Source of the DNA: an uncultured Armatimonadota bacterium
Lineage (GTDB): Bacteria; Armatimonadota; Armatimonadia; Armatimonadales; Armatimonadaceae
DNA: 5,522 nucleotides
Direction of reading: 5' to 3'
Assembly (NCBI GenBank): GCA_903924445.1
Contig: CAIYBQ010000049.1
Span: 1-5,522 of the forward strand
In this document: positions 1 to 5,520 of the stretch, in pieces
Layout: every line of letters begins with the position of its first letter
Position numbering within the stretch: position 1 is the stretch's first letter
Notes under the pieces: model-generated
Databases searched by the model: none
Told to the model about the DNA's origin: nothing
Seen by the model: the letters and a program-made list of their open reading frames with translations, nothing else
Program-made: the position numbers and the translations under genes

Positions 1-1246
1 CGCCGTAGACGTAGTAAAAAGGCTTACTGTCATCGATGGCGATACGGTAGAACTGCGCAATCGGGAGGTTGGATTTGAAGACCCATGTAGAGCCACGGTC
101 GAAAGATTCGTAGATACCGCCATCACAACCCGCGAGCATATGCCGCGTGTCGTTTGGATCAATCCAGAGCGCATGGTTATCAACGTGTTTATTGCGCTCA
201 CCAAGGTCGGTTGTCGTGCGGCCGCCATCGTTGCTGACCTGGTTTGAGACGCTCAGGATATAAATGCGCTCAGCATCCACCGGGTCGCAAATGATCTGCC
301 CGTAGTACATCCCCTGTGCGACAAAATCACCACGCTTCTCCCACGTCGTGCCCTGATCGGTGGTCCGGTAGGTTCCGCTTGCGCCGGACTGGGCCTCGAC
401 GGTGGCATAGATGTACGCCGGGTTTGCAGGTGATGCAGCCAGCCCGATACGCCCCATGTCGCCGCCGGGGAGACCGCCTCGGAGCTTTGTCCAGGTCGCG
501 CCGCCATCCGTGGAGCGGTGGATGCCACTCTCGCTTCCGCCACCGATATAGGTAAAGAAGTGGCGGCGGCGCTGCCAGCTCGCGGCGTACATGATGTCAG
601 GGTTTTGCGGATCGATGAGGAAGTCCGTAATGCCCGTATTTTCCGAAACGGCTAGCATGTTCTTCCATGTCTTGCCGCCATCCGTGGTGCGGTAGAGCCC
701 GCGCTCGCCGCCGGCACTCCAAAGCGGGCCCTGTGCGGCAACCCAGACGGTGTCCGGGTTGCGTGGGTCGACGATGATTTTGCCGATATGCTCACTGGAC
801 TTGAGGCCCATGTTTTTCCAGGAACGGCCGCCATCTTCAGATTTGTAGACGCCATCCCCCCAGCCAACGCTGCGCTGTGCGTTGTTTTCACCGCTTCCGA
901 CCCAGACGATGTTTGGGCGTTTTGGGTCGATGGTGATGGTCCCGATGGAATACGACGCTTCATTGTCAAAAATAGGCGTGAAAGTTGTGCCGTTGTTGGT
1001 GGTTTTCCAAACGCCTCCGCAGGCAGCGCCGACATACCAGGTGGTTTTGTCGGTTGGGTGGACGGCGATGGAAATGACGCGGCCGCTGGTGACCGCCGGG
1101 CCGATTTGCCGCGGGGTGATGGTGGAAAGGGCCAGAGGTGCGCCGCTTGCGGCGCCGCGTGGTGGGGCTTGTGGACGCTGCTGTCCGGCTGGGCTGAGGG
1201 TTGATGCGAGGGTGATGGCTGGGAGGAAGAAGGTTAGCGCATTCAT
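1..1246 (-). CDS. BNR/Asp-box repeat (sortilin/VPS10-like) beta-propeller protein, 5' part, cut by window edge
   Basis: An open frame runs from the ATG at 1246 to the window edge without a stop, giving 415 residues. Asp-box motifs (S/T-x-D-x-G-x-T-W type) recur near residues 82-89, 136-143, 187-194, 245-252, 295-302, 338-345 and 381-388; the clearest are SEDGGRSW, TTDGGKTW and STDGGATW. Between them lie typical blade strands such as IIVDPRNPDTVWVA and the family-like HVDNHALWIDPND stretch (354-366). This matches the large 'glycosyl hydrolase, BNR repeat' or VPS10-like proteins common in Acidobacteriota, Gemmatimonadota and Bacteroidota. These are usually around 1000 residues, so more than half is probably missing here. 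The role is unknown; an extracytoplasmic binding or hydrolytic function is usually assumed and no catalytic residue can be named. The N-terminus is hydrophobic (residues 4-20), like a signal peptide, but has no Lys/Arg before the core. No clear Shine-Dalgarno site precedes the ATG. The family call is solid; the exact start is less so. Confidence 0.9.
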   Translation of the reverse strand, partial: MNALTFFLPAITLASTLSPAGQQRPQAPPRGAASGAPLALSTITPRQIGPAVTSGRVISIAVHPTDKTTWYVGAACGGVWKTTNNGTTFTPIFDNEASYSIGTITIDPKRPNIVWVGSGENNAQRSVGWGDGVYKSEDGGRSWKNMGLKSSEHIGKIIVDPRNPDTVWVAAQGPLWSAGGERGLYRTTDGGKTWKNMLAVSENTGITDFLIDPQNPDIMYAASWQRRRHFFTYIGGGSESGIHRSTDGGATWTKLRGGLPGGDMGRIGLAASPANPAYIYATVEAQSGASGTYRTTDQGTTWEKRGDFVAQGMYYGQIICDPVDAERIYILSVSNQVSNDGGRTTTDLGERNKHVDNHALWIDPNDTRHMLAGCDGGIYESFDRGSTWVFKSNLPIAQFYRIAIDDSKPFYYVYG

Positions 1247-1255
1247 AATTGGGTC

Positions 1256-1284
1256 ACTTTCTCGCGTCCGGACGGTTGTGTCAA
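1256..1284 (-). promoter_or_regulatory. Candidate promoter of the BNR gene with perfect -35 box
   Basis: On the minus strand a perfect TTGACA lies at 1284-1279. A 17-base spacer leads to a poor -10 hexamer, GAAAGT (1261-1256). It sits just downstream of the pirin terminator, where a new promoter is needed. Transcription would start around 1249-1248, only a few bases before the ATG at 1246, so the mRNA may be nearly leaderless. The spacer holds a perfect 10-bp palindrome at 1265-1274 (CGTCCGGACG), which could be an operator. The weak -10 box limits confidence. Confidence 0.4.
1265..1274. repeat. 10-bp perfect palindrome between -35 and -10 of the BNR gene
   Basis: CGTCCGGACG reads the same on both strands and lies inside the spacer of the candidate BNR promoter. 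Its position would suit a repressor or activator site, but a 10-bp palindrome can also arise by chance and no regulator is recognised for it. Confidence 0.3.
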
Positions 1285-1298
1285 GCCTTTTAAGGCAC

Positions 1299-1325
1299 AA
1301 AAAAGCCCGGTAGCGTTACCGGGCT
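1299..1325 (-). terminator. Rho-independent terminator after the pirin gene
   Basis: On the minus strand a perfect 9-bp GC-rich stem, AGCCCGGTA paired with TACCGGGCT (1325-1317 with 1312-1304), closes a 4-base loop (1316-1313). The stem's final T starts an unbroken T-run through 1299. It begins 26 bases after the pirin stop codon. On the plus strand the stem is not followed by a T-run, so it should act only on the minus strand. It separates pirin from the BNR gene as independent transcription units. Confidence 0.88.
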
Positions 1326-1351
1326 GATTTGCAATTCTAGATGGATACGTC

Positions 1352-2050
1352 TCAGCCTTGCGCTGGGAGGTCAAACAGGAGGAAATGCCCCGTGCCGGAA
1401 ACCTCGATGCTGGCTTCATCCCGCAGCTTTGCAGCATCCCCAGCCGTCAATGTTTCGCCATTAACCGTGACTGATCCGCTGATGAGCTGGAAGTACGCGA
1501 TACGCCCGGCTTCAAGCGGATGGCTTAGCTGTGCGTTATCCAAAATGGATGCGTAGATTTCAGCATCCTGATGGATTTCGAGGGAGCCATCCCGGCCATC
1601 CCGGCTGGCGATTGCTTGGAGGCGGTTCTGCTTTTGCGCATCGGTGAAGTGGGCCTCCCCGTAGCGCGGCGTGATTCCCTTCGACTTTGGGATGATCCAG
1701 AGCTGTAGAAGGTGCAGCCATTGCGAATCCGAGCCATTGAACTCAGAGTGGTTTACTCCGGTCCCGGCGCTCATCCGCTGCACATCTCCTGGATAAAGCG
1801 TCCCGCCGCCGCCCGTTGAGTCCTCGTGCTTGAGACCACCCGCAACAACATAGGTCACGATTTCCATGTCCTCATGCGGATGCATCCCGAAGCCACGCCC
1901 CGGGGCGAAGTGGTCTTCGTTTATGACCAACAGCGGGCCAAAATGGACATGCTTTGGATCCTGGTAGTTCGCAAAGGAAAAGCTGTGGTGGGCTTTAAGC
2001 CAGCCGCGGTCAACGATGCCGCGCTCGAGGGATGGACGTAGAGTTACCAT
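1352..2050 (-). CDS. Pirin family protein, YhhW-type bicupin (possible quercetinase)
   Basis: This 232-residue protein has the length of E. coli YhhW and resembles it along its whole length. It opens with a GWLKAHHSFSFANYQDP block (16-32), continues with FGMHPHEDMEIVTYV and MSAGTGVNHSEF, and ends in LLFDLP. The four metal ligands of the N-terminal cupin are all present: His57, His59, His101 and Glu103. Pirins are cytosolic metal (usually iron) proteins. YhhW shows quercetin 2,3-dioxygenase activity in vitro, but the physiological substrate of bacterial pirins is generally unknown. The start is supported by a Shine-Dalgarno site 7 bases upstream. The gene is monocistronic, with its own promoter region and terminator, and is divergent from mqnC. 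The inverted repeat upstream suggests control by a transcription factor. Confidence 0.95.
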   Translation of the reverse strand: MVTLRPSLERGIVDRGWLKAHHSFSFANYQDPKHVHFGPLLVINEDHFAPGRGFGMHPHEDMEIVTYVVAGGLKHEDSTGGGGTLYPGDVQRMSAGTGVNHSEFNGSDSQWLHLLQLWIIPKSKGITPRYGEAHFTDAQKQNRLQAIASRDGRDGSLEIHQDAEIYASILDNAQLSHPLEAGRIAYFQLISGSVTVNGETLTAGDAAKLRDEASIEVSGTGHFLLFDLPAQG

Positions 2051-2057
2051 GTAAATG

Positions 2058-2063
2058 TCTCCT
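2058..2063 (-). promoter_or_regulatory. Shine-Dalgarno site of the pirin gene
   Basis: AGGAGA on the minus strand ends 7 bases before the ATG at 2050. It is the clearest ribosome binding site in the window and fixes the pirin start. Confidence 0.8.
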
Positions 2064-2071
2064 GTACTGCT

Positions 2072-2104
2072 ATCATAACTTAAATAACTTTACTGGGTAG
2101 TAAA
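2072..2104 (-). promoter_or_regulatory. Pirin promoter region with inverted-repeat operator
   Basis: A good -10 hexamer, TATGAT, lies on the minus strand at 2077-2072, about 20 bases before the pirin ATG. The place of its -35 box is occupied by a perfect inverted repeat, TTTACT-N4-AGTAAA (2089-2104), instead of a TTGACA-like box. Next to it is a 7-bp direct repeat, ATAACTT on the plus strand at 2075-2081 and 2084-2090. TACT/AGTA-type palindromes are known targets of HxlR/DUF24 winged-helix regulators that sense quinones and electrophiles. Assigning this site to that family is inference, as no such regulator is encoded in the window. Confidence 0.5.
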
Positions 2105-2231
2105 AAGTTCCAGCTGGAGTTATGTGACGCATCGGTTTTCATCATCAAAATGTATTTTGCTTTGATGTTCACTAAGCTGCACTCCCAACGAATCCATCAC
2201 ACGCCGGAAGCAAGCCCGCGGGCAAAACGGG
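2105..2231. other. Intergenic spacer between divergent pirin and mqnC, no gene seen
   Basis: No convincing coding frame is visible. The region contains a 7-bp inverted repeat, CATCAAA/TTTGATG (2143-2149 and 2161-2167), with an AT-rich 11-base loop. It also contains a 10-bp GC palindrome, GCCCGCGGGC, at 2214-2223. Neither is followed by a T-run, so they are not terminators; regulatory use is possible but unsupported. Confidence 0.4.
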
Positions 2232-2261
2232 TATAACAAAGCACGTTTCGAGGGGAAAAGG
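2232..2261 (+). promoter_or_regulatory. Candidate -10 box and ribosome binding site of mqnC
   Basis: TATAAC at 2232-2237 is a plausible -10 box, giving a leader of roughly 25 bases before the ATG at 2270. No good -35 hexamer is found about 17 bases upstream; the GC palindrome at 2214-2223 lies there. A purine-rich stretch including AAGG (2258-2261) lies 8 bases before the ATG and probably serves as the Shine-Dalgarno site. Confidence 0.35.
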
Positions 2262-2269
2262 ATAGGACT

Positions 2270-3403
2270 ATGACGACGGCGACCGCACTTCCGACAACCA
2301 CACTCACCAAGCGGGGACCGGAGAGTGATATCAGCGATATCGCCGACAAGGTGTTTGACAATATTCGGATATCACCGGATGAAATCTTAAGGCTTTTCCA
2401 CCACCCAAACCTCGCTGATCTCGCGATGCTCGCCGATGTCGTCCGTCAGCGTCTCGTTCCTGGCCACGATGTCACTTACATCGTCAGCCGCAACATTAAC
2501 TACACCAATGTCTGCTGGGTGCGTTGCTCATTCTGTAACTTCTACCGCACTCCAGGCTCGAATGCGCCGGATTCGTACGTCCTCACGCGGGACGAAATCC
2601 ACCAGAAACTGACTGAGCTTTCAGCAGTCGGTGGCGTTGAAATGCTGATGCAGGGTGGTCTCAACCCAAAGCTCAAGCTCGAGTGGTACGAAGAATTACT
2701 TTCATGGATGCGGGATGAATTTCCCCACATCATCCGCCACTGCTTCTCACCCGCCGAGCTCATTTACATCGCCAAAATCAGCAAGCTCAGCATGCACGAG
2801 ATGCTGACGAGGCTTAAAGTGGCGGGGCTGCAGAGCATCCCTGGTGGCGGCGCAGAAATTCTGACCGACCGGGTCCGTAACTTCATCAGCCCTTACAAAG
2901 ACACCGCCGATGAGTGGCTTAACTGCATGGAAACCGCCCATGCCGTCGGAATCTACTCCACAGCAACGATGATGTACGGCAGCATCGACACCTTTGAAGA
3001 CCGCGTTGAGCACCTTGTGCGTCTGCGGGACCTCCAGGACATTTCGCTGAATAACAGCCCTGCGCACTTCCGGGCATTCGCCGCGTGGAACTACCAACCG
3101 GATGGCACGGAGCTTGGCGGCCTTCGCGCAAGTGGTTTTGACTACCTCCGGACGATTGCCATCAGCCGTATCGCCCTCGATAACTTCCCGCACATGCAGG
3201 CCAGCTGGGTCACCCAGGGGCCGAAAATCGGCCAGATTTCGCTTGGCTACGGCGTGGATGACTTCGGCCAGACGATGATGGAAGAGAACGTCGTCTCAGC
3301 AGCCGGATGTACGTTTGCGGTGCCGATTTCCGAAATGGAGCGCCTGATCACGGATGCTGGCTACACTCCGGCGCGCCGCAACACCCGCTACGAGCGTGTC
3401 TAA
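2270..3403 (+). CDS. mqnC: Cyclic dehypoxanthine futalosine synthase (radical SAM, menaquinone pathway)
   Basis: This 377-residue protein matches MqnC, which cyclises dehypoxanthine futalosine in the futalosine route to menaquinone. The radical SAM CxxxCxxC motif is Cys82, Cys86 and Cys89, within NYTNVCWVRCSFCNFYR. Typical MqnC blocks follow in order: MQGGLNPKLKLEWYEELL, a FSPAE segment, GLQSIPGGGAEILTDRVR, a FRAFAAWNYQPDGTELG block, and the C-terminal QASWVTQGPKIGQ and EENVVSAAG motifs. These distinguish it from the related MqnE and from CofH/CofG. The protein is cytosolic and carries a [4Fe-4S] cluster. No other mqn gene is adjacent, so the pathway must be scattered in this genome. The ATG is preceded by a purine-rich site, and the first 20 or so residues are a low-complexity extension rich in Thr. 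It meets the next gene tail to tail with a 6-base gap. Confidence 0.96.
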   Translation: MTTATALPTTTLTKRGPESDISDIADKVFDNIRISPDEILRLFHHPNLADLAMLADVVRQRLVPGHDVTYIVSRNINYTNVCWVRCSFCNFYRTPGSNAPDSYVLTRDEIHQKLTELSAVGGVEMLMQGGLNPKLKLEWYEELLSWMRDEFPHIIRHCFSPAELIYIAKISKLSMHEMLTRLKVAGLQSIPGGGAEILTDRVRNFISPYKDTADEWLNCMETAHAVGIYSTATMMYGSIDTFEDRVEHLVRLRDLQDISLNNSPAHFRAFAAWNYQPDGTELGGLRASGFDYLRTIAISRIALDNFPHMQASWVTQGPKIGQISLGYGVDDFGQTMMEENVVSAAGCTFAVPISEMERLITDAGYTPARRNTRYERV

Positions 3404-3409
3404 CGGGGC

Positions 3410-4054
3410 TTAGTTCTTACGTGGGGCTGGCTTCGTCTTAGTGACTTCAAAGGGCACGATGTAAACCAGCGCTCCCATCGATTGATCTTCCTTCACACCG
3501 GCGTGGCACTGCACGCAGGAGCGGTCTGTGACCACCGGGCGGACGGCGACATAGGCGGTCTTCGATGGAATCTCGAAGCTGGTTCCAGCCTCGATGTCCT
3601 TTAAACGATCATTTATCGGCTTGATGAACGGTTTGAGCAAGGAGTGACCATCATCTCCGCGAACGGCCCGGAGGTTGGTGTACTTGCCATCCCGGTATCC
3701 AATGATTGCTTCAATTTTCCCTGGCTTCTCTACCTTGATCGATGTATCAGCCTGTCGGTGATTGATGTGTGCAAAGCCAACGATTAGCGGCTTACCCGAT
3801 GCCTGAACGCGCTTTACGAAGGCAAGGGTGTCTTCATCATCGGTGGGGCGACCCGTGCTAACGAGAATGTTTTCGTGCCCGGAGAGAACAGGCATCCGAG
3901 AGATACCAAATCGGCCATCTTCACTGGTTTTGAAGCGCCGCTGGAGCATGTTATCCAAGCCTTTTACCAGCGATTTTGCATCGGATGTCGGATTTGCCGT
4001 AGCAACCGTAATGCTGATCACCAACGGGATGAGGGTTAGGGCAAGCTTTTTCAT
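3410..4054 (-). CDS. Exported single-haem c-type cytochrome-like protein
   Basis: This 214-residue protein has a clear Sec signal peptide: MKK, a hydrophobic core, and a likely cut after Ala20 (ATA-NP). Near the C-terminus is one c-type haem attachment motif, CVQCH (Cys180, Cys183, His184). These are the only cysteines in the protein. The motif sits in a strand context, AYVAVRPVVTDRSCVQCH, followed by MGALVYIVPF. This resembles the haem-binding region of the DUF3365/Tll0287-like sensor fold, though the N-terminal part is not a recognisable match. The second axial ligand could be Met194 or one of His60, His96, His99 or His137. It is expected in the periplasm, as an electron carrier or a gas/redox sensor; it has no transmembrane anchor after cleavage. 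It is last in a three-gene operon. Its ATG overlaps the haemoglobin stop codon as ATGA, and no strong Shine-Dalgarno site is seen, suggesting coupled translation. Confidence 0.85.
   Translation of the reverse strand: MKKLALTLIPLVISITVATANPTSDAKSLVKGLDNMLQRRFKTSEDGRFGISRMPVLSGHENILVSTGRPTDDEDTLAFVKRVQASGKPLIVGFAHINHRQADTSIKVEKPGKIEAIIGYRDGKYTNLRAVRGDDGHSLLKPFIKPINDRLKDIEAGTSFEIPSKTAYVAVRPVVTDRSCVQCHAGVKEDQSMGALVYIVPFEVTKTKPAPRKN
4051..4054 (-). other. ATGA stop-start overlap coupling haemoglobin and haem protein genes
   Basis: The haemoglobin stop TGA (4053-4051) overlaps the next ATG (4054-4052). Only a weak AAGA (4064-4061) precedes this ATG, so reinitiation by terminating ribosomes is the likely way the haem protein is translated. 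Confidence 0.75.
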
Positions 4055-4476
4055 TGGGAATCTTGAGTGTTACGCAAGAAGTAGGCGGTGTGGTGAAAGT
4101 ACTCTTTCATTCCATCCACATACGGCGCAAACGCCGGCGTTGTCTCCAGAGCTTTGTCCATGTGGCTCAACCAAGCATCCGCAGCCTTGGTGTCAACTTT
4201 GTAGGGAGAGTGGCGCATCCGCAGCCTTGGATGGCCGTGTTGCTCCGAGTAGATGGCCGGGCCACCAAAGTATTGAATGAGAAAGAGGGCGAGGCGCTCA
4301 CGGGCTCCCGGCATGTCGTCATCCGGATACATCGGGCGGATAATCGGATCGTTCTCGATGCCATCGTAGAAGCGGTCAACCAGCTCTGCGAACGCATCGG
4401 GCGCACCGCCATCCGTGCCACCAAGCAGCTCCCAGATCGACTTTTGCCGCTCAACGGTATCAGAAATGGATAACAT
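4051..4476 (-). CDS. glbO: Group II truncated haemoglobin (TrHbO / GlbO type)
   Basis: This 141-residue protein aligns without gaps through its core to Mycobacterium tuberculosis GlbO as remembered. Each key residue is shifted by 14: Tyr37 (B10), Tyr50 (CD1), proximal His89 (F8) and Trp102 (G8). Diagnostic blocks are LLGG, FYDGIENDPIIRPMYPDDDM, FLIQYFGGPAIYSEQHGHPRLRMRH and AWLSHM. Group II globins are cytosolic haem proteins that bind O2 tightly and may handle NO, peroxide or O2 supply; the physiological role here is unknown. The Tyr at CD1 together with Trp at G8 is the TrHbO signature. The N-terminus is about 14 residues longer than in GlbO, but no other ATG lies in the first 48 residues, so the ATG at 4476 is kept. 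It overlaps the upstream oxidoreductase gene by 17 bases and has only a weak AGAGA as ribosome binding site. It contains a 16-bp direct repeat read in two frames. Confidence 0.95.
   Translation of the reverse strand: MLSISDTVERQKSIWELLGGTDGGAPDAFAELVDRFYDGIENDPIIRPMYPDDDMPGARERLALFLIQYFGGPAIYSEQHGHPRLRMRHSPYKVDTKAADAWLSHMDKALETTPAFAPYVDGMKEYFHHTAYFLRNTQDSQ
4175..4190. repeat. 16-bp direct repeat, copy 1, inside the haemoglobin gene
   Basis: GCATCCGCAGCCTTGG is repeated exactly at 4215-4230, 40 bases away. This copy encodes part of KAADA just before Trp102. The two copies are read in different frames, so protein-level duplication does not explain the match. Confidence 0.8.
4215..4230. repeat. 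16-bp direct repeat, copy 2, inside the haemoglobin gene
   Basis: This is the second exact copy of GCATCCGCAGCCTTGG. It encodes part of HPRLRMR, just before the proximal His89. The period of 40 is not a multiple of three. Confidence 0.8.
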
Positions 4477-5482
4477 TGCCGGTCTCTGCGCTTTCGATTC
4501 CTGCGGTCAGCACCTGCATGGATTTGCGGACACTGTCCATGCTCACCGCGAGTGGTGCGGTTCCATGAATGGCGGCGGCGATGTTCTCGTAGTAGTTTCT
4601 CCAGCGGCCGGGTTGTGTCTTTACCGGGGTGATGCTGGAGCCTGTGTAGATTTTGCCGTAGGACTCTGGCTGTTCGATACCGCCATCGATGGACCCGGCG
4701 ATCATCGCCAGCTCCTGCGGATCCACGCCGTACTTTACAAATGTGCCTGTCGCTCCGTGGAGACAGAAGCGCGGCTTGGAGTAAGCGGTGTTTCCTGAGA
4801 GGTCACAGACGGCGGTGCGGCCACCTTCGAACGTGATGACAATGGTGGCTTCGGAGTCTGTATCGCTATCTACGTAGTCATAGCTGCGACGTGCGTAGAC
4901 ACTGGCGACAGGTTCGGGGAAGAATTGCAGTGCCTGGTCTACGAGGTGGGCGCCGAGGTCCCAGTAGCGGCCACCGCCTTGGGATGCATCAGCGCGCCAG
5001 CCATTGACGGGACCAAAGCCCTGCCAGGCCATTTCAAGCCAGCGGACATCGCCAATGGACCCATTCTCGATGATGCTGCGGCAGGTGAGGTAGTCGCCAT
5101 CAAAGCGGCGATTTTGGAATACGGACAGGATGCGATTGTTTGCTTCGGCTACAGCAATCATCCGGTCAGTTTCGGCCATCGTGAGTGTCAGAGGCTTATC
5201 GACGACGACGTGTTTGCCGGCATTCAGCGCCGCGATGGCCTGGTCGGCGTGCACGGCGGTAGGCGTCGCGAGGATGACAAGGTCGACATCCGGGTCAGCG
5301 CAGACATCTTGTATGGTTTCTACAGCTTTACAGCCGCGCTCGGCCACGATGCGCTCGCGTGTCGCGGCATCCCGGCTTGCGATTGAGTGAAGCTCAAGCT
5401 CTGGAACGAGAGTGACCAGGTAACTGTGAAAGGACTTGCCGGCGAAGCCGTAACCAATAACGGATGTTTTGATGTTTCCCAT
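4460..5482 (-). CDS. Gfo/Idh/MocA family NAD(P)-dependent oxidoreductase (YdgJ / scyllo-inositol dehydrogenase-like)
   Basis: The 340-residue protein has the two-domain build of this family. An N-terminal Rossmann fold starts with GYGFAGKSFH (Gly10, Gly12, Gly15), followed by a second strand ending in ASRD (35-38). That strand lacks the acidic residue that favours NAD, so NADP use is possible. ATPTAVHADQ (72-81) and the VVVDKPLT motif with the putative catalytic Lys96 follow. The C-terminal alpha/beta domain carries FQNRRFDGDYLT, the DLGAHLVDQ motif (Asp175, His179, both typical active-site positions) and GTFVKYGVDPQE. These blocks closely resemble E. coli YdgJ and related scyllo-inositol dehydrogenases, but the substrate cannot be told from sequence. 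It is cytosolic and is the first gene of the operon with the haemoglobin and haem protein. The ATG at 5482 has no Shine-Dalgarno site, and a -10-like TACAAT lies only 9 bases upstream. Confidence 0.93.
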   Translation of the reverse strand: MGNIKTSVIGYGFAGKSFHSYLVTLVPELELHSIASRDAATRERIVAERGCKAVETIQDVCADPDVDLVILATPTAVHADQAIAALNAGKHVVVDKPLTLTMAETDRMIAVAEANNRILSVFQNRRFDGDYLTCRSIIENGSIGDVRWLEMAWQGFGPVNGWRADASQGGGRYWDLGAHLVDQALQFFPEPVASVYARRSYDYVDSDTDSEATIVITFEGGRTAVCDLSGNTAYSKPRFCLHGATGTFVKYGVDPQELAMIAGSIDGGIEQPESYGKIYTGSSITPVKTQPGRWRNYYENIAAAIHGTAPLAVSMDSVRKSMQVLTAGIESAETGNVIHF

Positions 5483-5491
5483 GACGTTAGG

Positions 5492-5520
5492 ATTGTACGG
5501 CTGATGGAATCGGACGGGAA
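5492..5520 (-). promoter_or_regulatory. Candidate promoter of the three-gene operon, near-leaderless
   Basis: On the minus strand TACAAT at 5497-5492 matches a -10 box at five of six positions. A hexamer 17 bases upstream, TTCCCG (5520-5515), is a weak -35. The expected transcription start is about 3-4 bases before the ATG at 5482, and no Shine-Dalgarno site lies between, which fits a leaderless or nearly leaderless mRNA. The window ends just upstream, so other elements may be missing. Confidence 0.45.

Noticed and set aside
253..1035. Minus-strand open frames of 96 and 127 residues
   Set aside because: They lie in another frame of the same strand as the BNR gene. Repeats such as STAPRMAAR are just the frame-shifted reading of the Asp-box codons.
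788..1313. Overlapping plus-strand open frames of 138 and 143 residues
   Set aside because: They are antisense to the BNR gene, whose Asp-box repeats are unmistakable. Their translations are of biased composition and match no family I know.
2143..2167. Inverted repeat CATCAAA/TTTGATG as a riboswitch or terminator stem
   Set aside because: The stem is short and AT-rich and lies upstream of the likely transcription start of mqnC. No known riboswitch core is seen.
2214..2223. GC palindrome GCCCGCGGGC as a terminator
   Set aside because: It has no loop and no T-run on either strand, so it cannot be an intrinsic terminator; at most it is a binding site.
2747..3193. Minus-strand open frame of 148 residues
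   Set aside because: It is antisense to the core of mqnC, with no ribosome binding site or recognisable domain.
3369..3378. Palindrome CGGCGCGCCG near the mqnC stop as a terminator
   Set aside because: It is within coding sequence (the PARR region) and is not followed by a T-run.
4054..4473. Plus-strand open frame of 139 residues almost exactly covering the globin gene
   Set aside because: It is the mirror of the real globin gene, which shows all the haem-pocket residues. The opposite frame has no family features.
4925..5386. Plus-strand open frame of 153 residues
   Set aside because: It is antisense to the Rossmann half of the oxidoreductase, and its length is explained by codon bias on the coding strand.
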